Of a stretch of 64,000 nt of DNA, positions 24,024-36,645 are shown piece by piece. The stretch is from Eunapius fragilis (Eukaryota > Porifera > Demospongiae > Spongillida > Spongillidae). The number at the start of each line of letters is the position of its first letter. The stretch's first letter is position 1. The notes under the pieces are model-generated. The model was not told the origin of the DNA. It saw only the letters and a list, made by a program, of their open reading frames with translations, and did not search any database. The stretch covers positions 12,764,732 to 12,828,731 of the forward strand of contig OY811971.1 of NCBI GenBank assembly GCA_963681505.1, in the 5' to 3' direction. A program made the translations under genes and the position numbers.

Positions 24024-24640
24024 TTAGGATGGATCAAGTTCTCTTGCTAAGAGCGCCCTAGCAATGGACCTGATCAAATGAAGGTTAAGCCTGCCGTATA
24101 TGTCCGCCATCACTAACGCCTTTGGCCTGGACTGGCTGATGGCAAGTTGGGATGGAAGGCCTGGAGAACTGATGTTCCTCACCCGGTTGTCATATGCTTC
24201 TACTGCCAAGGGTGTACAAGCCCACCCTAGCTCTTGACATTTGCGGCTATTGGTATGTACCTTTCGATTCTCTGCAGCAAATGCTACCGCACCAACCACT
24301 TGGCATGACTCCCCCAAGATATCAGGAGTAGAGAGGTCACTGTGATGTCCGTTGCTGCAGGTCTACCTCTGTCCCAGCCTGTGATAAGCAAATCAGGACG
24401 TTGATGATTGCGATTTCTTGTGAGACCATGACCCTTTTTTACAGGTGGGCTCGACGGAAGAAACCTGCAATCTCAATGGCAGTGTTCAACATGAAGCAAT
24501 TTCTAACTTTCTCATCAATAACCTCTAAAGCATCTGATACAAGGCTGGGAGGAGTGACCCACGTGATGTGAACCATTCTCCCACACATACAATAGAAGGT
24601 AACTGCAACATGCATGGAGGTCAACTTCAGCCACCTCTGT
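24024..24640 (-). pseudogene. C-terminal domain of a retroelement-type protein with PD...D nuclease-like motif
   Basis: On the - strand, NHQRPDLLITGWDRGRPAAT, then DITVTSLL (about 24400-24325), then ESCQVVGAVAFAAENRK, CQELGWACTPLAVEAY and IYGRLNLHLIRSIARALL, ending in a stop at 24024. The Pro-Asp ... Asp-Ile-Thr-Val spacing resembles restriction-like (PD-(D/E)XK) endonuclease cores found at the C-termini of some retroelement proteins, and similar sequences follow reverse transcriptases in sponge and cnidarian genomes (from memory). The two halves lie in different frames. No reverse transcriptase is seen here, so it is a 3' remnant. Confidence 0.5.
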
Positions 24641-24802
24641 CAGGCTTTTTAGATTCAGCTCACTTGTCTGCTATGAATGATAAGAATATTATTATATTTA
24701 TTGCCGTAATGGCGGCTAGTCAAAAATAAAATATGTGTAATGCTAATTAACAGGGCAGCCTGATACGACCGCATGGGGGGGTTGGTCAGGGTGGGTTTGT
24801 AG

Positions 24803-24827
24803 CCCCCCCCCCCCCCCCCCCCCCCCC
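24803..24827 (+). repeat. poly-C tract (25 C)
   Basis: Uninterrupted homopolymer of 25 C followed by GCC; its length is likely unstable or uncertain. Confidence 0.9.
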
Positions 24828-24925
24828 GCCAGTTCAAATTAATGTTGTTCCCCCTCCCTCTTTTCCGCTAGGTACCGTCCCCACAAATTTTTCTATCGGG
24901 CCAGAAGCGGACAGCACCCCATCCG

Positions 24926-25189
24926 CAGTGTTGCCGCGGTTGGACCGTCAACCGTGCAATCAACCGATACGGTTGGCCTGACCGTGTCCGTGACCGCACA
25001 AGAAAATTTTTTTGTTGAAATAACGTATTCTTAAATCGTTAAAACAATTGAAACTGAGGTAACAGTTTAAAATGTTGTTTTAAGAGTATTAACAGTTATG
25101 GAAATAGTTATTAGCCTGTTGTTAAAAGTACAGCTTTTTTAAACGACAATTTTTGCTTTATACCTAGATAGTTGATGTAACAAATAAAG
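24926..25189 (+). mobile_element. left end of a hAT-like element (CAGTGTTGCCGCGG family)
   Basis: Begins CAGTGTTGCCGCGGTTGG and continues with several GACCGT/ACGGTC motifs. A closely matching end in opposite orientation is at 44625-44638 (TAGTGTTGCCGCGG), also with dense GACCG motifs. The body is AT-rich and is interrupted at 25190 by the large palindromic element; related AT-rich tandem repeat resumes at 32874. The right end of this copy was not found. Confidence 0.5.
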
Positions 25190-26794
25190 GGGACAGTTCA
25201 CGCGAAACTGGCGTATCACGTTTTTATATATAAAGTTATAAAAATGATTCACTTTGAAATCGCTACATCTCCCGAACCGTAAATGCTATTGACTTCCTAT
25301 TTTCAATACTTCATACTACATCATTTCTCTCTGGTAAAATAAATTTTGGGCTCTTGCATTAGCTTCGTGCCAGTGTTGCAACGTCCGATACCCCTTGGGG
25401 CTCAAACCGGCCATATCTTTCGGCAGGACATCTCAATTAACTTCAAATTCGGTTCATACGTAGAGGGGTCCTGTACCTATCGATTTGTCCTGTTCGTTAA
25501 TTTTTACTTTATCCGTTACGGAGATACAGCTGTGCAAATTAATTGCACATTTCTCGTTCATTTCGCGCCATTAACCTACACCAACCTGGTTCCCGCTACT
25601 CCGAGCACATGAATATACAATAACCTCCCGTGCCCATGCCACTACATGTACAACTGAAGTGCCACCGTTGTTCTTACAAACGTCAGTGGTTCTCTTCTGT
25701 AACAAACAAGATTCGTTAAGCGATCAAAATGCGTGGGATTCAGCTACCATCACCATACAAAACACGGTACGTACTAGCAGTACCGATACGCGCGCACAAC
25801 AATATGTGTCCCTGTCGATTCGGTCATACTCTTTGCGTGTCACTCATTGCGTGGCCATTTATAGGCTCACAACCTATGATAGTACGTCAGAGCCATGAGG
25901 TAAAGTGCACGGTGTATCAGCTAGGCTATGGGAGAGACGTGGTCGAGTTAAAGACACATGCAGCGCAGCTATGCTGGAACATGTAACCCTTCCTTATTGT
26001 CGGGATTTGCGTTCTGCTGGCACATATGTTTTAAACGCCCACCGTTTTTCATTTCATCTGCATGGCTGGCACACACACACCCATGAACCAACACATACAC
26101 CCGTCTCACTTCACACTTATACACACTCTTTCCACTACCAGTATTCTTTCCCCTTGCTGTACACCCTGTAAATAGTTATGTGCTACATGGATTCACACAT
26201 AAGCTTTGTCTATTTTGGTTATGTACAGTGCTTTGACTGGCTTCCTATCCAACCCTCTTTCTCAATTATTTATATTCTGACTGATGTGTGTAACTGGATT
26301 GTGTGTTTTATACACAGTGGTATAGGAGCATGGGGGCAAAGGCCCCCCCTCCCAACCCCTCCCCCCATTGGTTGAATGTACTGGATTAATGTGTTGTACG
26401 TACTGGACTATTTGTTCCTGTCTCACAGTACCTGTCACATCATGACGTACCATGCCTCATGTCCCATATTCCATTACATGCATCCATTTACACACTCACA
26501 CACTCATACAGACACAACACTCACAACTATCCCATGCCAATCACTATAAATGCTGAAGCTATGAGTGTGTACCATTGAGAGGTTTAAAAAGACTTAGGAC
26601 TTACTATTTATTACCTTCCTTTGTTATATAAAATTTCCAGGGCCCTGATCTTTATCTTTAGGGATAAAGCAGGAATAATATTCCTGCCAGGCTTATGTAC
26701 AAAAGTATGTTTACAGAGTGGTAGATCTACATGTAATATCACAATAGCACAGATTCCTAGAAGGGGCCCATGTATAATGCTATACATACACAAG

Positions 26795-26798
<4 letters not shown>

Positions 26799-26868
<70 letters not shown>

Positions 26869-26876
26869 TACACACA
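26799..26876 (+). repeat. (CA)n microsatellite
   Basis: CACACA run interrupted by a few CATACA units; its inverted counterpart is the GT run at about 31215-31275. Confidence 0.9.
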
Positions 26877-27227
26877 AACCAGTGCTACTTAGAAATAGTG
26901 GTTCTGGTGGGTATGGCTGTCAGTTTGCTATGAGCAGATGCAAAGCCACCCATGGAAGTCACCCATGGAATGTTGACTCTCATGTGATGGTGGCAAATAG
27001 ATAGGCTAATGCCTTTGTGTTTAGGACTCTGCCATTAAGAGACATATGGTCACATACCCACCTGAGGATCAGAGCAGTTGGTGTCATTTTTTTTTTGATC
27101 TGGGGCAGTGCTGCTTCCAAACATGTTACAGACCTGTGAGTTCCATAGGCTTTTGCATTTGGTCATATGTGTAGCAAACTTGACAGTCATCCTCGCCAGA
27201 ACCACTAATCCTAAGTAGCATTGGAAT

Positions 27228-27231
<4 letters not shown>

Positions 27232-27298
<67 letters not shown>
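27232..27298 (+). repeat. (GT)n microsatellite
   Basis: Perfect GT run ending in GAGAGAG; the inverted counterpart near 30790-30850 is shorter and more broken. Confidence 0.9.
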
Positions 27299-27306
<8 letters not shown>

Positions 27307-29390
27307 TGTTTGTGTGTGTAGCATTGGAAATTGGAACCTTTCTTTCTTGGAGGATGTGCAATTTATTTTTGTAATGTGTTGACAAGGATTGTACAGTATG
27401 TACTACCAGTACCGATACGTGCTCACAACATCATGTAGAAATCGTCTCCCTGTCGATTCGGTCATACTCTTTGGGTGCCACTCATTGCGTGGCCATTTAT
27501 AGGCTCACAACCTATAACAGTACGTCAGAGCCATGATATATAGTGCATGGTGTATCAGCTAGGCTATGGGAGAGGCGTGGTCGAGTTAAAGACACATGCA
27601 GCGCAGCTAGGCTGGAACACATGTAACCCTTCCTTATTGTCGGGATTTGCGTTCTGCTGGCACATATATTTTAAACGCCCACCGTTTTTCATTTCATCTG
27701 CATGGCTGGCACACACACACCCATGAACCAACACATACACACGTCTTATGTCACACTTATACACACTCTTTCCACTATTCTTTTCCCCTTGCTGTACACC
27801 CTGTAAATTGTTATGCGCTACATGGATTCACGTATAAGCTTTGTCTAGTTGAACATTTTTTCTATGTCTTTCGGTTACAGTGCTTTCACTGGCCTACTAT
27901 ACAACCCTCTTTCTCAACTATTTGTATTCTGACTGATGTGTTTTTCACGTGTGTAACTGGATTGTGTGTTCTATACACAGTGGTATAGGAGCATGGAGGC
28001 TATGGGGGCAAAGGCCCCAACAATTTTTTCAGAGGAAGGCCCACCTCCCAACTCCTACCCCCATTGGTTGTATGTGCTGGATAAATGTGTTATGTACTGG
28101 ACGATTTGTTCCTGTCTCACAGTACCAGCCACATCATAACGTACCATGCCTCATGTCTCATATTCCATTACATGCATCCATTTACACACTCACAAACTCA
28201 TATATACACAACACTCACAACTACATGTATCCCATGCCAATCACTATATACGCTGAAGCTCTGAGAGTGTACCATTGTGAGGTTTTAAAAGACTTAGGTC
28301 TTACTATTTATTACCATCCTTTGTTATACCAGGGCCCTGATCTTTGTCTTTTGGGATAAAGCAGGAATAATATTCCTGCCGCGGGCGTATATACAAAAGT
28401 AGGTCTACTAAAGCCCCTCTTACAGAGTGGTAGATCTACAGTAATATCACAAAAGATAAATAGCACAGATTCCTAGAAGGGGCCCATGTATAATGCTATT
28501 CATACACACACACATGCACACACACACACACACACATACACACAAACCAGTGCTACTTAGAAATAGTGGTTCTGGTGGGTATGACTGTCAGTTTGCTATG
28601 ACCAGATGCAAAGCCACCCATAGAAGTCACCCATGGAATGTTGATTTACATGAGATTGTGGCAAATAGATAGGCTATGTTTAGGACTCTGCAATTAATGA
28701 GGCATACTGTCACAAACCCACCTGAGGATCACAGCAATTGGTGTCATATTTTACGTCTGTTTTTGGATCTGGGGCAGTGCTGCTCCCAAAGATGTTACAG
28801 GTGACTTACATAGGCTTTTGCATTTGGTCGTATGTGTAGCAAACTTGACAGACATCCTCATCAGGACCATTAATCCTAAGTAGCATTGAAATTTCCGTGT
28901 GTGTGTGTGTGTGTGTGTTTGTGTATGTGAGTAACATATTTCCTCTATTGCCTGTCAATCATATATACCAACTTAATGTTTTTATTACTTGTTCCATCAA
29001 TTCTTTTTCTTCATGAGATAGAACATAACTATTTTGAAATAAGACCATTAGTGGTGTTACACTGTTTAGGAGGGGTATACTGTGTGGAGGAGGTGGGGGG
29101 GTGTCTCCTGGATGTAATGGTAAAAGGGGGGAAGGAGATCCCTACGTCGAAGTGTGACATCTATGGAAGAGGGGGTGCCCTGATGTGGAGGAGCAAGTGG
29201 CACCTGCTGTGAGGTGGGTGGGGAATCCCATGTGAAACAGGTGGGGATGGAAGCACTGATGTGGTGGAGCAAGTAGCATGCATCCATTGGTGGCCTTGTA
29301 GTGGCCTGGGTGTCCCAACATAAAGGAGCTACCATTGGTGGAGGTCCAAATGCAGCTTGCTAAGCGTTTTCAAAGCTACCATTGTGTGTG

Positions 29391-29394
<4 letters not shown>

Positions 29395-29477
<83 letters not shown>
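29395..29477 (+). repeat. (GT)n microsatellite, about 80 bases
   Basis: Long near-perfect GT run in the central, non-palindromic part of the 7.7 kb element. Confidence 0.9.
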
Positions 29478-29479
<2 letters not shown>

Positions 29480-31220
29480 TATAGCATTGGTACCTTTCTT
29501 AGAGGATTTATTTTTTGTGCAAGCTACTTGTGGACAGATGGGAAGCCTTGCATAAGTGGCAGTGAATATTATTGCTTAGCCTATCTCAAAGATTTGGAAA
29601 GACTGGGCCACTGTAGAGTTTATACAGAGAGCATTCACTGACATGGCTTCTATTTACCCATGGGTATACCCACAGTACTGAGTTGGTATTTTACTTACAC
29701 ATGAAGCTTCAGGACTAGTATATATACAAGAGCACCTTGATGGTGAGCCCCCCCCCCCCCCCCCCCCTCCCTCATCATTCCAACTCTTTCATGACCACTA
29801 TCAGCTGAAATAGAGGAGTCTTTAAAACCCTCCCAATTTGAGTACAGTGAATGGTATATGGGACATGTATAGTGGAGCCTCACGGGGGCCTCTGACAAAT
29901 GTATTGTGACATTTGCCCCCATGACCCCCGTGATCCTACCCACTGACACCAGCCCAATCCATGCAACACACAGTCCAGTTGCACGTGTGAAATACATCAC
30001 ATCAGTGACATGGAGGCCTTTGGACATGACCATGTAGAGGAGGCCATGGGATATGAGCATACAGTGGAGGGCATGAGTCTGACAAGACATACTACCATTT
30101 TGTGCTGATACAATTATGACCACTAAAGAATCGAAGGTAATGTTACTTGCACATGTAGGACCAAACATAAAGAGAATGAATCTGAATATAAACATAACAA
30201 AAATAGTTGAGAAAGAGATAGGCCAGTGAAAGCACTGTAACCGAAAAAAAGTTCAAATCGACAAAGCATATGAGTGAATGTATGTAGCACATGTAAATTG
30301 TTATGTTGTGTGCAACATAACAATTTACAGGGTTTACAGCAAGGGGAAAAGAATAGTGTCTTATGGTGGAAAGTGTGTGAATAGTCATGACATGAGACGT
30401 GTGTATGTTCATGGGTGTGGTTCATGGGTGTGTGTGCCAGCCGTGCAGATGAAATGAAAAATGGTGGGTGTTATATGTGCCAGCAGAACGCATAATAAGG
30501 AAGGGTTACATGTGTTCCAGCCCGCATGTGTCTTTAACTCGACCACGCCTCTCCCATAGCCAAGCTGATACACCGTGCACTAGATATCATGGCTCTGACG
30601 TATTGTTATAGGTTGTGAACCTATAAATGGCCACGCAATGAGTGGCACCCAAAGTGTATGACCAAATCGACAGGGACACAATTTCTACATGATGTTATGC
30701 ACGCGTATCGGTACTGGTAGTACTTACGTACCGTACAATCCTTGTCAACATATTACAACCTCCAAGAAAGAAAGGTTCCAATGCTACACACACACAAACA
30801 CTCACATCACACACACAAACACACGCACACACACACATACACACACGCACACGGAAATTCCAATGCTACTAACAAGAAGAATTAGTGGTTCAGGTGAGGA
30901 TGACTGTCAAGTTTGTTGCTACACATATGACCAAATGCAAAAGCCTATGGAACTCACAGGTCTGTAACATGTTTGGAAGCAGCACTGCCCCAGATCCAAA
31001 AAAAAAATGACACCAACTGCTCTGATCCTCAGGTGGGTATGTGACCATATGTCTCTTAATGGCAGAGTCCTAAACACAAAGGCATTAGCCTATCTATTTG
31101 CCACCATCACATGAGAGTCAATATTCCATGGGTGACTTCCATGGGTGGCTTTGCATCTGGTCATAGCAAACTGATAGTCATACCCACCAGAACCACTATT
31201 TCTAAGTAGCACTGGTTTGT

Positions 31221-31256
<36 letters not shown>

Positions 31257-32873
31257 GCGTGTGCGTGCGTGTGTATGTATAGCATTATACATGGGCCCCT
31301 TCTAGGAATCTGTGCTATTGTGATATTACATGTAGATCTACCACTCTGTAAACATACTTTTGTACATAAGCCTGGCAGGAATATTATTCCTGCTTTATCC
31401 CTAAAGATAAAGATCAGAGCCCTGGAAATTTTATATAACAAAGGAAGGTAATAAATAGTAAGTCCTAAGTCTTTTTAAACCTCTCAATGGTACACACTCA
31501 TAGCTAGTGATTGGCATGGGATAGTTGTGAGTGTTGTGTCTGTATGAGTGTGTGAGTGTGTAAATGGATGCATGTAATGGAATATGGAACATGAGGCATG
31601 GTACGTCATGATGTGACAGGTACTGTGAGACAGGAACAAATAGTCCAGTACGTACAACACATTAATCCAGTACATACAACCAATGGGGGGAGGGGTTGGG
31701 AGGGGGGCCTTTGCCCCCATGCTCCTATACCACTGTGTATAAAACACACAATCCAGTTACACACGTGAAAAACACATCAGTCAGAATATAAATAATTGAG
31801 AAAGAGGGTTGGATAGGAAGCCAGTCAAAGCACTGTACATAACCAAAATAGACAAAGCTTATGTGTGAATCCATGTAGCACATAACTATTTACAGGGTGT
31901 ACAGCAAGGGGAAAGAATACTGGTAGTGGAAAGAGTGTGTATAAGTGTGACGTGAGACGCGTGTATGTGTTGGTTCATGGGTGTGTGTGTGCCAGCCATG
32001 CAGATGAAATGAAAAACGGTGGGCGTTTAAAACATATGTGCCAGCAGAACGCAAATCCCGACAATAAGGAAGGGTTACATGTGTTCCAGCCTAGCTGCGC
32101 TGCATGTGTCTTTAACTCGACCACGTCTCTCCCATAGCCTAGCTGATACACCGTGCACTTTACCTCATGGCTCTGACGTACTATCATAGGTTGTGAGCCT
32201 ATAAATGGCCACGCAATGAGTGACACGCAAAGAGTATGACCGAATCGACAGGGACAGATATTGTTGTGCGCGCGTATCGGTACTGCTAGTACGTACCGTG
32301 TTTTGTATGGTGATGGTAGCTGAATCCCACGCATTTTGATCGCTTAACGAATCTTGTTTGTTGTAGAAGAGAACCACTGACGTTTGTAAGAACAACGGTG
32401 GCACTTCAGTTGTACATGTAGTGGCATGGGCACGGGAGGTTATTGTATATTCATGTGCTCGGAGTAGCGGGAACCAGGTTGGTGTAGGTTAATGGCGCGA
32501 AATGAACGAGAAATGTGCAATTACTTTGCACAGCTGTATCTCCGTAACGGATAAAGTAAATATTAACGAACAGGACAAATCGATAGGTACAGGACCCCTC
32601 TACGTATAAACCGAATTTGAAGTTAATTGAGATGTCCTGCCGAAAGATATGGTCGGTTTGAGCCCCAAGGGGTATCGGACGTTGCAACACTGGCACGAAG
32701 CTAATGCAAGAGCCCAAAATTTATTTTACCAGAGAGAAATGATGTAGTATGACGTATTGAAAATAGGAAGTCAATAGCATTTACGGTTCGGGAGATGTAG
32801 CGATTTTAAAGTGAATCATTTTTATAACTTTATATATAAAAACGTGATACGCCAGTTTCGCGTGAACTGTCCC

Positions 32874-33240
32874 AAAGGATTAGTTAAAATGACTATAATT
32901 ATTGTACATTTGAGCTTTTTAAATAAGTAATTTTAACTTTACAGTAGTTGATATAATAAATAAGGATTAGTTAAAATGACTACAATTATTGTAAATTTGA
33001 TAACTTTATGGATAGTTGATGTAATAAATAAAGGATTAGTTAAAATGAATATAATTATTGTACATTCAAGCTTTTTAATAAGCACGTTACAGGTAGTTGA
33101 TATTATAAAGGATTAGTTATAAAAACTATAAGTTTCATTTTAACTTTGCATCTGGATAATTGATATAACAAAGCATTGGTCAAGATAAGTATAATTGTAG
33201 ATTTTATTTATTTAAAGTACCCATTTTGACAAATTTACTG
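32874..33240. repeat. AT-rich tandem repeat, about four diverged units
   Basis: Units of roughly 70-110 bases start AAGGATTAGTTAAAATGACT and contain GTAGTTGATATAATAAAT. The same repeat is present before the palindromic element (25100-25189), so that element inserted inside the array. Confidence 0.75.
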
Positions 33241-35614
33241 TCGATTACTTTAATACTTAGTTTTAGCTTCTATATGTAAACCACATTCACAGCATAATGT
33301 TACATCAGAGAAGTATGCAAATCAAGTAATCAACCACAAAAGCAGCAGCATAAAGTACATATAGTAAAGTCAGTCAGTCAGTCACATATTTCATTATGTC
33401 GCTGCTTGTAGTCAGATATGTTGCAGTTTTTTTGTTTCTTGAGGAAGCTTGAACTCAAATTCTTGAAGAAATAGACAAACCTCTTAAAGTGACTTGCTAT
33501 ACTTTATTATATTGATTACATAGTGAGAAGCAAACCACAAGCACATCTCTTGACAAATGTTGATGTTTCACACAAGATGATGCCTTCAATGATGATGTAA
33601 AAGGATGACTATCCAAATGCTGCAAACCATATAGCTGTAATCTTAGCAGATGAGCTACAAGCTCATCAGGGTCATCTTTTACCTACAATATGATCAAGAT
33701 AACCATAACACCTTCACCGACACGTTGTTACATTGCCATAACACGGTAATTTATTTCCATGTATGTCAACAAAAAAATGATGACCTGTCAGGAGTCATAT
33801 ATGTTCCTAAAACTAATTGTGCACTAATTAATCCCTTTGATCCCTGAACTCATATTAATGTGACAAATGCAAGTAATCTTGCATTGCTTTTTCGCTAATT
33901 GCATGTTACCATACACAGTGATTTTGTTGCCAACTGATGATTGATGCCTAATGGCATCCTCCTGGTGGTACATTCATCTACTGTGGTGTGCAGAAAATAA
34001 ACTTCTGCCAGTTAACATCCTTTTTACGTTTGATGGTGCATGCTCAGTTGTACAGGTCCAAACCTTGGCCTGAAATTGCCATACAAGCTATACCTATTTT
34101 TCTCTGGTCACAAGTCAGAGCGTCAAAGTGAAGCAACGATTCAGATATGGAGGAGACACAGCAATTCAGGCGTCTGATTACGTATGACTACGTATCACGT
34201 ATTTTATGAGACCAACGGGGAGTTCACGTAACGAATGTTTACGGGCATCGCAAACCAAAATGACCTCGTACTCAGACTCAAATGTACGTAAGGCCCGGCC
34301 CATTCAATATCCTCTAATTGTTCTAAATGCTCACAAAGTGCCCTGGTGATTCTGTTTTTTTTTCGTTTCCGCCAGTAATAGATGACCTTTTTGGCAAAAT
34401 GGCTGTTTCGAGACATGTTTCGTTAATCCCGTGTTCTATACAAAACTATGGTGAGATAGAAAACCCATCGTACGTATTCTGCCGTTTTACATTTTTTGCA
34501 GCCCTCAGGAGGGGACTTTTTACACGCGTACGTTTGCTGCTGATAGCCATTCATTCTGCGACGTACTAGTAAGTGGCACACTTCGTTTAAAGGGTGCATG
34601 TTGCGCTGCGTACTGATAGATATTGCGCTCGACATAAGTATGTGTTTTCTAGTAAGGCTCTGAAACAAAACAGTCAAACAAGGTATGACACCAACACGAT
34701 GATGTTTTACCCCGCCTGTCATATGCCTTGCAGGTCAATTGGTTGCCTACAGTTGTGTCACCCCAGTTGAGGAAAACTACACTGATCCGTGAAGGTTAGC
34801 GGCTTCTTATCAGGCAGATTTTTACAGCACCCCTCTGCGGTGGATTGCTTTTTCTTTCACAACTAGCGACTCTTAGCAGGATTGAATAGAAGAACATCAA
34901 TAAAGTTAAGAGGAGGTTTGTATAAAAGGTAGTGCTGCCGTGCTGGTGGTGAATTTTAAAATAAAACCCTGTATCGACCCTAATAGGTGACGATTCAGCT
35001 AGGCGTGCCATGCGATTCCTACGTATACAAAAGTTAAGGCCTCTCTAGCCGCGTGCATGCAGGCGGCGGGATCAAGCACATCATGAAGGAGTATTCATTA
35101 TACCAGGTAGAGCAGATCGTTCAGCATGCGTGTGTTTTATTAGTTCTATTTGGCTAGGCATACGTAGACTGGGTGTAAGAGGCTTCTGCCATGATCTCTT
35201 CAATTGGCTCTACTTGTAACATTGCTATATTCCCCTCTGTACATGCATATGTAAAAGGTTCTTAAATTTTATTTGAATGAAATTGCTGGGTAATTTCATG
35301 TTAATACTGGGAACGAGTCATTATCGTGGGGACAGGATGAAATCACAGTGTAATAACGTAGTCTTGCGGATGTTGCTCACGTACTCACGCGCAAACACAC
35401 GGATGAAGATTACGACCGTAATCCTATTCCCGTGAGTAATCGGTCCGAACACGGGTACGTAAACCTGATGACAACGTAATCCATAACGCCAGGGTTACAA
35501 ATGAGTTTACGTGACATTACGGGCCCGCGGCAGGGCAATCGAATCGTTGTGAGAGTATATTGAATTGCTTCATATTGATGCTCTGAATTGGGACTGGAGA
35601 AAATAATTGTTGCT
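33241..35614. other. no gene seen
   Basis: No exon or repeat here is convincing. A short CAGT run lies at about 33370. Short basic frames on the - strand near 34204-34416 lack supporting splice sites. Confidence 0.4.
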
Positions 35615-35716
35615 TGTAGCGTGTTACTCGAAACTCTAATTAATAATCACCACACATCACGTGCATTAATACAACATAGTATGCGTAATAATGTGTCCAT
35701 AGTTCATCACTCCACA
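35615..35716 (-). repeat. 3' LTR (102 bases)
   Basis: Direct repeat of 39859-39960 with one mismatch; preceded (on the - strand) by the polypurine tract at about 35717-35729. Confidence 0.95.
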
Positions 35717-35726
35717 TCTCCCTTTT

Positions 35727-36528
35727 CTAGGGCCTATTTGGTGGTCTAGATACACGACCGCTCCTTGTAATGACTGGTGTTGGTTGAGCTAACTTCTGTT
35801 GCTTATGAGAACCAGATGCATTGGGATTATTTAGATTTGGGGTCTCATATTGCCCTTCTGATTCATGCTCTTGCACTTTTGGTTCAGCTACTTCCTCTAG
35901 TCCTTGATGTCCAACCGCTTCTTGTTCATGTGATTCAACTGATTCTTCCGGCACTTGTAATGTCCTTTCCTGTTCTTGTGGGTCTATTGCTGCTTCCTGC
36001 ATGCTGCTCCCTCGGTGTCTCTTCCTCATCTCGAAGGATAACAACATTATGGGGCACTGGATCAGCACTGCTAATACCTCCACCATTGTGTACTACGGCT
36101 GAATGACTATGATTCTTTTCCCCTGGGAGAAATTTCAGCTGTTGTCTGTTCCTCCGCAGTGTACCCCTTTCCGTCTCAACCAAATAAGACCTTGGGGAGT
36201 ATTCCTTCACTATAGATCCTCTCAAATTTTGGTCATCAATCCACACTTGATCACCTGGCATCAATTGTTGAAGAGATCGACTGGCATGACGTCTATCAAA
36301 ATCACTCTTCTGTTTCTGTTTATCTCTTTCCTCCATTGCTCTGAGCTGAGGATAGTTAGGTACTGATGGGTGTAAATTATACCCCAACGTAGGAACTGTG
36401 GTCCTCAATCTCCAATTCATCAAAAGTTCAGATGGGCTGTAACCATTACGGAGCGGAGTGGAACGATATGCAAGAAGACCAAGGTATGGGTCTGTTGTTT
36501 TGTCAAGGATGTTTTTAATGGTTCTCAC
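35727..36528 (-). pseudogene. Ty3/gypsy integrase C-terminal part, frameshifted
   Basis: Continuation of pol after the stop at 36646. AVRTIKNILDKTTDPYLGLL and YRSTPLRNGYSPSELLMNWR belong to the end of the integrase core, followed by a basic SH3-like tail (PGDQVWIDDQ). This frame ends at 35935. A second frame (from about 36086 to a stop at 35727) carries a Glu-rich stretch and ends in TRSGRVSRPPNRP, the usual end of gypsy integrases. The two overlap and imply one frameshift between about 35940 and 36080. Confidence 0.85.
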
Positions 36529-36645
36529 CGCCCGTTCGGCTTCACCATATCCTTGAGGGTACCTAGGGCTGCTGGTGGTGTGAACAAATCCATATTCCCC
36601 AGCAAAAGAGTGAAATACTTTTGATGAAAACTGAGGACCATTGTC

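Larger units (their letters stand above)
25770..28930. repeat. direct duplication of about 1.6 kb inside the left arm
   Basis: The block 25770-27390 is followed by a diverged direct copy at 27395-28930. Paired landmarks are at 26040/27670, 26640/28330, 26875/28545, 27058/28718 and 27164/28829. The second copy has small indels and shorter CA/GT tracts. The inverted arm repeats the first block fully and the second only partly. Confidence 0.8.
25190..32873. mobile_element. 7.7 kb giant palindromic (foldback) element
   Basis: The ends are inverted copies starting GGGACAGTTCACGCGAAACT (25190 and, inverted, 32873), flanked on both sides by AAAG. The match is not limited to the ends. The left arm (25190 to about 28000) is repeated in inverted order in the right arm (about 29900 to 32873), so the same peptides are readable on + at 25346, 25659 and 26621 and on - at 32717, 32404 and 31441. 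No recognisable transposase exists; the longest frames are under 140 codons and include simple repeats. The middle (28000-29900) is partly unique. This is a foldback-type, non-coding element inserted in AT-rich repeat DNA; the 4-base AAAG duplication is short and could be chance. Confidence 0.8.

Noticed and set aside
26611-27385. Open frames with long Cys-Val or His-Thr runs
   Set aside because: Translations of (CA)n and (GT)n microsatellites.
34204-34722. Two - strand frames with basic composition
   Set aside because: No splice support, repeats or recognisable motifs; composition is within chance.
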